This document shows positions 1 to 4,589 of a stretch of DNA of 8,087 nt, in pieces. The notes below the pieces were generated by a model. It was given only the letters and a program-made list of their open reading frames with translations. It did no database searches and was not told the DNA's origin. The position numbers were made by a program, and so were the translations under genes. This stretch comes from Bacteroidales bacterium (GTDB lineage: Bacteria > Bacteroidota > Bacteroidia > Bacteroidales > UBA3663). The stretch is from positions 1-8,087 of the forward strand of contig JAEDEY010000088.1 of the NCBI GenBank assembly GCA_016293065.1, read 5' to 3'. Position 1 is the first letter of the stretch. Each line of letters opens with the position of its first letter.

Positions 1-60
1 GAAACAACAACTGAAACAACGACCGATGTGACAACTACCCAAGATGAGAAGCCTGAATGA
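1..60 (+). CDS. C-terminal fragment of an unidentified Thr/Glu-rich protein
   Basis: Frame 1 is open from the first base of the window to a TGA at 58-60. It encodes 19 residues, reading ETTTETTTDVTTTQDEKPE, so the C-terminus is a low-complexity Thr/Glu/Asp tail. Such tails occur at the ends of many unrelated proteins and say nothing about function. If real, the gene overlaps the start of the sigma factor by 17 bases, which would suggest translational coupling and a longer operon running in from the left. The fragment is too short to exclude chance, although the ordered ETTT-ETTT-DVTTT pattern looks like coding sequence. Confidence 0.4.
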   Translation, partial: ETTTETTTDVTTTQDEKPE

Positions 61-574
61 AATAACGCTGTCTGCGAGGGTTTCTCTGTTCGGCGACCGC
101 AAGGCTTTCGATAGTCTGGTACGCGAATATCAGGAATCGGTCAGGCGTCTATTTCTTCACCTCTCATTGGGAGACTCAATGTTGAGCGATGATCTTGCAC
201 AAGACACGTTTATCAAGGCCTGGACAAACATAGACAAGTTTGGTGGCAGGTCATCGTTCAAGACTTGGCTCTTCGCCATAGCTTTCAGGACATGGGCCGA
301 TTATTTCAGGTCACGACACGATACAGATGACTATGAGGAAGCCTACCAATATGGCAAGGAAGCTCGCGATGTAGGGCTGCGCATGGATATGCTCAATGCC
401 ATGAAGCAGCTCAAGCCTATCGAGAGGACGTGCATCACGCTCCAGGTCATCGAGGGAATGAAGACCGATGCTATCGCAGGAATTACAGAACTGAATGCCA
501 GTACTGTCAGAAGCCACATTGCCCGTGGCAAGCAGAAACTGGCAGAGTACTTAAAACAAAATGGTTATGAATGA
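44..574 (+). CDS. ECF-type RNA polymerase sigma-70 factor
   Basis: This 176-residue protein has the normal size and two-domain plan of an extracytoplasmic-function sigma factor, which directs RNA polymerase to a small set of promoters. Region 2 lies at about residues 22-91 and includes SDDLAQDTFIKAW (48-60), the core-binding helix, then the FKTWLFAIAFRTWADYFRSR segment that contacts the -10 element. Region 4 lies at about 117-170, with the helix-turn-helix in EGMKTDAIAGITELNASTV followed by RSHIARGKQKL. A poorly conserved acidic linker joins the two. No other in-frame ATG occurs before region 2, which supports the start at 44. No convincing Shine-Dalgarno sequence precedes it. The 3' end overlaps the next gene, and the two genes downstream are probably co-transcribed. 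Family membership is clear; the regulon and inducing signal are unknown. Confidence 0.93.
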   Translation: MRSLNEITLSARVSLFGDRKAFDSLVREYQESVRRLFLHLSLGDSMLSDDLAQDTFIKAWTNIDKFGGRSSFKTWLFAIAFRTWADYFRSRHDTDDYEEAYQYGKEARDVGLRMDMLNAMKQLKPIERTCITLQVIEGMKTDAIAGITELNASTVRSHIARGKQKLAEYLKQNGYE

Positions 575-899
575 AAATAGTGTAGATAAGTTCCTTCTCG
601 CCAACAAGGTCGAGATTGCCGACAACGGATTCACCGAACGTGTCATGCTGAGTCTCCCGCTTCAGGAGCAAAGGGCGCAACGCTTGAACTGGATGTGGAA
701 TGTCATCTTCGCCGTGGCGTTGGTGGCTTTCTGCTGGTACACCGACGTTCTGGGCAAGCTCATGGTCGATATAGAGGTCTATATTCACAATATGCCTCTT
801 CACCTGTTTGACATCCAGTGGTGGTATGGCTTGGCTACCATAGCCATTGGCTTGTTTGCATTAGTAATCTTCGGCGGAAAGAAGCTGATTTACGATTGA
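561..899 (+). CDS. Small two-helix membrane protein, DUF5056-like; candidate anti-sigma partner
   Basis: The product is 112 residues from the ATG at 561, or 110 from the in-frame ATG at 567; the second start (MNENSVDKF) is equally plausible. A cytosolic-looking N-terminus of about 40 residues contains ADNGFTERVMLSLP (21-34). Two hydrophobic helices follow, at about 44-62 and 88-105, with a GGKKLIYD tail. From memory this resembles the Bacteroidetes DUF5056 family, whose function is unknown. The start lies inside the sigma-factor gene (8-14 base overlap), the usual arrangement of an ECF sigma factor and its membrane anti-sigma factor. The zinc anti-sigma motif HxxxCxxC is absent, so the anti-sigma role is inferred only from position, size and topology. 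It is a confident gene with an uncertain function. Confidence 0.82.
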   Translation: MVMNENSVDKFLLANKVEIADNGFTERVMLSLPLQEQRAQRLNWMWNVIFAVALVAFCWYTDVLGKLMVDIEVYIHNMPLHLFDIQWWYGLATIAIGLFALVIFGGKKLIYD

Positions 900-949
900 A
901 GACTTGTTTAGAAAATAAATTTAGCAACAATTATTAATATTTAAAGTTT

Positions 950-954
950 AGGAG
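950..954 (+). promoter_or_regulatory. Ribosome binding site of the GIN-domain gene
   Basis: AGGAG ends 10 bases before the ATG at 965. It is a clear Shine-Dalgarno-like site in a window where most genes lack one, and it supports that start. The 65-base gap after the preceding gene shows no full TAnnTTTG promoter; the nearest match, TAAATTTA, lacks the final G and has no well-placed -33 element. Transcription therefore probably continues from the sigma-factor gene. Confidence 0.5.
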
Positions 955-964
955 AACAACATTT

Positions 965-1720
965 ATGAAAAAGATTTTTAGTGTATTGGCAATTATGATG
1001 ATTGCTGTCGCATCGGTATTTGCTGCCGACGACAAGAAGGTGTCTGTCATCGACAAGAATGTGCCTGTCGAGTATTTCAACAAGATAGTCCTCAAGGGTA
1101 GCGACAAGATCATATTTACCCAGGGCGACAAGCCGAGCGTGCGCATCCATGGCATCAAGGAGATGGTCGATGCTGTTGTGGTCAATCAGGATGGCAAGAC
1201 CCTGACGGTGTCGCGCAACAGTTCGTTCAACAATGGCGAAGGCTTTGCGGGTTTGTGGAATGCCCTCAAGAACGAGACAATCGAGGTTGTGATCTATGTC
1301 ACTTCACCTGATCTCATCGACGTTCAGCTCACAGGCTCGGGCGACTTTAACGGCAAGGGCAGAATCGATACCGACAAGCTCGATCTCGGTCTCCGTGGTT
1401 CAGGCGACATTGACTTCGACGATATCGTTTGCGATGCCATCAACGTCACCCTCGTCGGTTCAGGCGATGTCGAGATCGACCGGGTAGAGAGCATCACATC
1501 CAATGTGCAGCTCCAGGGTTCGGGCGACGTGAAGATCAAGCAGAACAACGTGCGTGTCACCAGCCTCAATCTCTATGGCTCGGGCGACATCGAGGTAGTT
1601 TGCTCAAAGTGCGACAAGGTCAATGCCTCTCTCCAGGGTTCAGGCGACATCACGGTGGTTGGTCAGTACAACCGTGGCGATTCGAATGAGCGTGGTTCGG
1701 GCGACATCAATTGGCGCTGA
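965..1720 (+). CDS. Exported head GIN domain (DUF2807) protein with GSGD repeats
   Basis: The product has 251 residues. Residues 1-20 form a signal peptide (KK, hydrophobic core, then SVFA before ADDKK), so the protein is probably periplasmic; no lipobox cysteine is present. Residues 35-120 form the variable first part, including YFNKIVLKGSDKIIFTQGD, the usual opening of DUF2807 proteins. From about 121 to the end the chain is a solenoid marked by seven GSGD tetrapeptides at residues 124, 145, 165, 185, 205, 225 and 244, with alternating beta-strand residues between them. The family is thought to form a beta-helix-like fold; its biochemical role is not established. Position behind an ECF sigma factor and a small membrane protein suggests a cell-envelope role under that regulator. 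The last 14 bases overlap the end of the convergent flavoprotein gene. Family assignment is confident, function unknown. Confidence 0.9.
   Translation: MKKIFSVLAIMMIAVASVFAADDKKVSVIDKNVPVEYFNKIVLKGSDKIIFTQGDKPSVRIHGIKEMVDAVVVNQDGKTLTVSRNSSFNNGEGFAGLWNALKNETIEVVIYVTSPDLIDVQLTGSGDFNGKGRIDTDKLDLGLRGSGDIDFDDIVCDAINVTLVGSGDVEIDRVESITSNVQLQGSGDVKIKQNNVRVTSLNLYGSGDIEVVCSKCDKVNASLQGSGDITVVGQYNRGDSNERGSGDINWR
1334..1705 (+). repeat. Intragenic repeat encoding seven GSGD motifs
   Basis: Seven 12-base copies of GG(T/C)TC(A/G)GGCGAC begin at 1334, 1397, 1457, 1517, 1577, 1637 and 1694. The spacings are 63, 60, 60, 60, 60 and 57 bases, or 21, 20, 20, 20, 20 and 19 codons. The sequences between copies have diverged, so the conserved nucleotide identity sits mainly at the turn motif. 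This is a protein-level repeat, not a recent tandem duplication. Confidence 0.9.
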
Positions 1721-2930
1721 CATAACCCATCGACCAGGCGGCTTGCAGATTGAAGCCTCCGGTTATGGCATCTACATCCAGGACTTCTCCGGCAAAGAAG
1801 AGTCCTGGATATTTTTTTGCTTCGAGCGTGTTCTGGTTGATGTTCGATAGTGCCACTCCGCCACATGTCACAAACTCGTCCTTGAAGCGGCTCTGTCCTT
1901 CTATCTTGTATGTGTCGTTGGTCAATGTCGCACAGAGCACGTTGATGTGCTTCTTGCTCAGTTCGCTCAATCGTCGGTCAGTAGGGATTTTGCATTTGCC
2001 AATGATATAGTCCCACATTCGCGAGGTTAACACCTCTGGGTGAACCGACGATACCTGTTTATGTCGGTTTCGCTCAATCAGGCTGTTCACGAGTTCCTGT
2101 GCTGTCTGTTCGTTATGCCCTTCGCCGAGCCAGTTGACCAGCAGGGTGGCTCGATAGCCGTTGTCGGCAAGATAGCGTGCTGCATACGACGAGAGCTTGA
2201 GGATGGCAGGACCGCTCATTCCCCAATGGGTGATGAGTAGCGGACCTGAGCTTCTGAACTTTGTGCCACCTAACCTCACCGAAGCCCCTTCGACCACAGC
2301 ACCCATGAGCGAGGTGACAGGGTCGTTGATGTTGAAGGTGAAGAGAGAAGGTATGGGGTCGGCAATCTCAAGGCCAAGAGCATCGAGGAAGCCGAGTCCG
2401 CTGCGTTTGGGGCTGCCTCCGGTAGTGACCACCACCTTGTCGAAGTCGCGCACTGCTTCCCGTTTGCCATCGACCATGAAGGCAATCTCATAGCGCATTG
2501 CCTCACCCTCGATGGGAGAGAGACGCATGGCTTTGTGGCGAGTGTGCAGCATGACTCCACATCGTTCCATGCCGCGTATCAGGGTGTTGACTATCTGCAT
2601 CGCATCCTGTGAGGCAGGGAAGACACAGTGGTCGGCTTGTGTGACCAGTCGCACCCCTTCGCCCTCAAACCAACGCATTGTGGCATTATGGTCGAAGATT
2701 CCAAACATGCGTTTCATCAGCTTGTCACCTCGCGGATAAGCCTCGGCAAGATTGCGTATGCCCTGAAACGAATTGGTAAGGTTGCATCGGCCACCACCGG
2801 TTATGGCAACCTTGGCAAGCGCACGAGTGCCAGCTTCGAACACTTCGACAACCGTTTCTGGATATTTTCTCTTGAGAATGATGGCACAGAAACATCCAGC
2901 TGCTCCTGCTCCTATTATTGCTACCTTCAT
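1707..2930 (-). CDS. NAD(P)/FAD-dependent oxidoreductase, HI0933/YhiN/BaiN family
   Basis: The 407-residue product matches the usual length of this flavoprotein family. The N-terminus MKVAIIGAGAAG is a Rossmann beta-alpha-beta with GxGxxG at residues 7-12, followed by an acidic FEAG (31-34) that would bind the FAD ribose. The family hallmark KVAITGGGRCNLTN is at 40-53. Further landmarks are VVVTTGG (166-172), LLITHWGMSGPAIL (231-244), FVTCGGVAL (353-361) and the C-terminal FAD-closing stretch FFAGEVLDVDAITGGFNLQ (378-396). Homologues include E. coli YhiN and clostridial BaiN; substrates for most members are unknown, so no pathway is assigned. The start is fixed because the Rossmann strand begins at residue 2. 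The gene lies only 5 bases downstream of a TAnnTTTG box, diverges from the PfkB kinase, and overlaps the GIN-domain gene tail to tail by 14 bases. Confidence 0.93.
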   Translation of the reverse strand: MKVAIIGAGAAGCFCAIILKRKYPETVVEVFEAGTRALAKVAITGGGRCNLTNSFQGIRNLAEAYPRGDKLMKRMFGIFDHNATMRWFEGEGVRLVTQADHCVFPASQDAMQIVNTLIRGMERCGVMLHTRHKAMRLSPIEGEAMRYEIAFMVDGKREAVRDFDKVVVTTGGSPKRSGLGFLDALGLEIADPIPSLFTFNINDPVTSLMGAVVEGASVRLGGTKFRSSGPLLITHWGMSGPAILKLSSYAARYLADNGYRATLLVNWLGEGHNEQTAQELVNSLIERNRHKQVSSVHPEVLTSRMWDYIIGKCKIPTDRRLSELSKKHINVLCATLTNDTYKIEGQSRFKDEFVTCGGVALSNINQNTLEAKKYPGLFFAGEVLDVDAITGGFNLQAAWSMGYVSAN

Positions 2931-2935
2931 GGCGA

Positions 2936-2966
2936 CAAAGGTAATTAAAAAATGTTATTCTTTCAA
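2936..2966 (-). promoter_or_regulatory. Promoter of the flavoprotein gene, near-leaderless
   Basis: Read on the minus strand, TACCTTTG (2943-2936) matches the Bacteroidetes -7 consensus TAnnTTTG exactly. TTG (2966-2964), extended by an adjacent TTTG (2970-2967), lies 20 bases upstream as the -33 element. Only five bases (tcgcc) separate the -7 box from the ATG, so transcription should begin at or within a few bases of the start codon. Inferred from consensus only. Confidence 0.7.
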
Positions 2967-2971
2967 CAAAA

Positions 2972-3003
2972 TTTGCCAAATTGGATAGAAAAAAGTAACT
3001 TTG
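2972..3003 (+). promoter_or_regulatory. Promoter of the PfkB kinase gene, near-leaderless
   Basis: TTTG (2972-2975), a 20-base spacer and TAACTTTG (2996-3003) match the Bacteroidetes -33/-7 consensus. The ATG at 3011 follows the -7 box by seven bases, so the 5' leader would be absent or a few bases long. The -7 box overlaps a small palindrome AAAGT-A-ACTTT (2992-3002). Inferred from consensus only. Confidence 0.75.
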
Positions 3004-3010
3004 CACTCAA

Positions 3011-3844
3011 ATGACTGATATTTGTTGCATAGGACATATAACACAAGACCACATCATTACTCCGGCGCTCGACTATTTTGCGCCTGGAGGCACTGCATAT
3101 TATTTCACGATGGGCATCAATAAGCTTATCGAGTCTTCGGGAATAAGCCTGTCGTACCAATTGGTGACCAAGGAGGGCAGGCGTCACTTTTTCGAGAACA
3201 GGTATTCGGGTGACATGAACCGTAGGGAACAGCGAGTCCTATCGGTAGCCGACCCGTTTACGATGGCAGACCTTGCCGATGTCGAGGCTCGGTATATTGT
3301 TGTGGGCAGTCTGCTTGCCGACGATTTTCCGATAGATGTGATCAGACAACTGTCTGAGAAGGGAGTGATGGTGCTCGATGCACAGGGTTTCTTGCGTGAG
3401 GTGCGCGACCGCCATGTGTTTGCGGTCGATTGGGTCAATAAGCGAGAAACGCTGAGATATGTGGATGTGCTGAAAGTCAATGAATATGAGATGTCGGTGC
3501 TCACAGGAAGCGATGACCCGCGCCAGTCGGCACTCATACTGGCGAGCTGGGGAGTGAAAGAGGTGTTGCTTACCTTTGGCAGCTTTGGCTCGCTGATATA
3601 CGAAGCAGAGAGCCAACGGTTCTATGACATTCCTGCATACTCGCCGTTGCCCCTCGTTGATGCCACTGGATGCGGCGATACTTATACTATGGCTTATATT
3701 TTCAAGAGAGCACAAAACGCATCGGTCGGGGAGGCTGGACGTTTTGCAGCTGCAGTCTCTACATTGAAACTACAAGACAAGGGTCCTTTCAAAAAGACTT
3801 ATTCAGAGGCAGAATCAATAGTTAAGAATATAGCCAAGCATTAA
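3011..3844 (+). CDS. PfkB/ribokinase-family carbohydrate or nucleoside kinase
   Basis: The 277-residue product is slightly shorter than the usual 300 or so for PfkB kinases, which transfer phosphate from ATP to a sugar, sugar phosphate or nucleoside hydroxyl. The C-terminal signature DATGCGDTY (217-225) supplies the anion hole and the catalytic Asp (D223). LKVNEYE (154-160) and TFGSFGS (188-194) are the other nucleotide-side landmarks. The N-terminal glycine pair is PGGTAYYF (25-32), which lacks the Asn often found just after it in ribokinases, so the substrate cannot be guessed. The start at 3011 fits because ICCIGHITQDHI is the expected first strand. The gene is probably transcribed alone from a promoter almost touching its ATG, and it ends 8 bases from the convergent regulator gene. 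Family is certain; substrate unknown. Confidence 0.9.
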   Translation: MTDICCIGHITQDHIITPALDYFAPGGTAYYFTMGINKLIESSGISLSYQLVTKEGRRHFFENRYSGDMNRREQRVLSVADPFTMADLADVEARYIVVGSLLADDFPIDVIRQLSEKGVMVLDAQGFLREVRDRHVFAVDWVNKRETLRYVDVLKVNEYEMSVLTGSDDPRQSALILASWGVKEVLLTFGSFGSLIYEAESQRFYDIPAYSPLPLVDATGCGDTYTMAYIFKRAQNASVGEAGRFAAAVSTLKLQDKGPFKKTYSEAESIVKNIAKH

Positions 3845-3852
3845 TCCACTAC

Positions 3853-4224
3853 TTATTGTTGAATGACAGGTTCGTCCAAGGAGTCGCCCACACTGTCCTG
3901 ATTGTCACTTCCTTTTGGGTCATCAACACATGATTCCATAAACATATAAAGAACATTACGGGCAAGATTCCAGTTCTCTTTGTTGATGGAATAAAGTACG
4001 CGTGGCGGGTGGGATTCCCCGTCCACGAGTCCTGCCTCTTTCAGCACGGTAAGATGCTGAGATACTGTTGCTTTGGATAGAGGAATGACCTTCTCAACAT
4101 CTCCAAAGTAACAAGACTTTTGCTTGCCTAAAAAATCGCATATCGCGATACGGGCAGGATTTGCAAGAGCATTGGCAAATCGAGCTACAAGTTCTTGCTT
4201 AATTGTGTATGTCTTTTTGACCAT
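3853..4224 (-). CDS. ArsR-type winged helix-turn-helix transcriptional regulator
   Basis: This 123-residue protein carries an ArsR-like winged helix at about residues 10-85. FANALANPARIAICDFL (16-32) is the typical first helix pair, PLSKATVSQHLTVLKEAGLV (48-67) the recognition helix-turn-helix, and GESHPPRVLYSI (69-80) the wing. The tail from about 100 is acidic and probably disordered. Cysteines occur only at 29, 38 and 99, so the classical ArsR/SmtB metal-binding CxC motif in the recognition region is absent; the inducer is probably not a thiophilic metal bound at that site. It is divergent from the nucleobase-transport genes, with 365 bases between, making them possible but unproven targets. 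A perfect palindrome over its own promoter suggests autoregulation. The regulator fold is confident, the ligand unknown. Confidence 0.9.
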   Translation of the reverse strand: MVKKTYTIKQELVARFANALANPARIAICDFLGKQKSCYFGDVEKVIPLSKATVSQHLTVLKEAGLVDGESHPPRVLYSINKENWNLARNVLYMFMESCVDDPKGSDNQDSVGDSLDEPVIQQ

Positions 4225-4245
4225 GATATTGAATATAGAGTAGTG

Positions 4246-4263
4246 TAACTTTTTGCAAAGTTA
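4246..4263. promoter_or_regulatory. Candidate operator: perfect 7-4-7 palindrome
   Basis: TAACTTT-TTGC-AAAGTTA is an uninterrupted 7-bp inverted repeat around a 4-base centre. It covers all but none of the flanks of the regulator's -7 box (4256-4263) and the probable transcription start. ArsR-family dimers bind inverted repeats overlapping their own promoters, so this is a natural autoregulatory site. Half of the palindrome is also promoter consensus, which lowers the weight of the symmetry somewhat. Confidence 0.5.
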
Positions 4264-4288
4264 TTAAACAAAGAATGATAATTCCAAA
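4256..4288 (-). promoter_or_regulatory. Promoter of the ArsR-type regulator
   Basis: On the minus strand, TTTG (4288-4285), a 21-base spacer and TAACTTTG (4263-4256) match the Bacteroidetes consensus. The predicted leader to the ATG at 4224 is about 25-30 bases, unlike the near-leaderless kinase and flavoprotein genes. No Shine-Dalgarno sequence is visible in it. Confidence 0.65.
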
Positions 4289-4508
4289 TTCTAACATCAA
4301 TAGAAATAGTAGATAAGTGAAGAATTGATGAATTGCAAACTGTATATTGCAAAATATATTATTTCATCGTGCACAATGCTTTAGCAGATAATTCAAGCAT
4401 AGAGCCACAAGAAACACGTTGCTATAATGTCATTTTGTATGTTGGGAGTATAAATAATGAGAAATAATAGTATATTTGCCACATATTTTCAACAATTTTG
4501 CTTATAAG
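4289..4508. other. AT-rich intergenic stretch without an identified gene
   Basis: This is the central part of the 365-base gap between the divergent regulator and permease genes. It is strongly AT-rich and has no open frame of convincing length; the longest ATG frame I noted encodes 18 residues (4328-4384) and lacks any ribosome-binding signal. Seen in it are a direct repeat ATTGCAAA at 4332 and 4346, a six-base stem ATGCTT/AAGCAT (4376-4381 with 4395-4400), and a -7-like TATATTTG at 4471-4478 without a well-spaced -33 element. None is enough to call an RNA gene or riboswitch. Confidence 0.4.
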
Positions 4509-4540
4509 TTGATAAGAAATTAAAATAAATGTTAATTTTG
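4509..4540 (+). promoter_or_regulatory. Promoter of the nucleobase-transport operon
   Basis: TTG (4509-4511), a 21-base spacer and TAATTTTG (4533-4540) match the Bacteroidetes promoter consensus. The predicted leader to the ATG at 4590 is about 45 bases, too short for a known purine riboswitch. It includes a 12-base AT palindrome ATAAATATTTAT (4573-4584) six bases before the start. The -33 element sits inside an inverted repeat CTTAT-N6-ATAAG (4501-4516) that could be a protein site. Confidence 0.65.
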
Positions 4541-4589
4541 CAGCATCAAAAATCTATTTTGTCTAAAGCCGGATAAATATTTATTGAAG

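Noticed and set aside
900..964. Separate promoter for the GIN-domain gene
   Set aside because: The nearest match (TAAATTTA) lacks the final G and has no -33 partner at the right spacing.
1296..1689. Alternative plus and minus frames across the GSGD repeats
   Set aside because: Their repetitive composition simply mirrors the repeated codons of the real frame.
4328..4384. 18-residue open frame MNCKLYIAKYIISSCTML
   Set aside because: No ribosome site or properly spaced promoter, and AT-rich DNA gives such frames by chance.
4584..4589. TTG start two codons before the ATG of the permease
   Set aside because: The ATG at 4590 is a better start and the extra residues are not needed by the family.
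4541..4589. Purine or other riboswitch in the permease leader
   Set aside because: The predicted leader is about 45 bases and shows no three-way-junction pairing.
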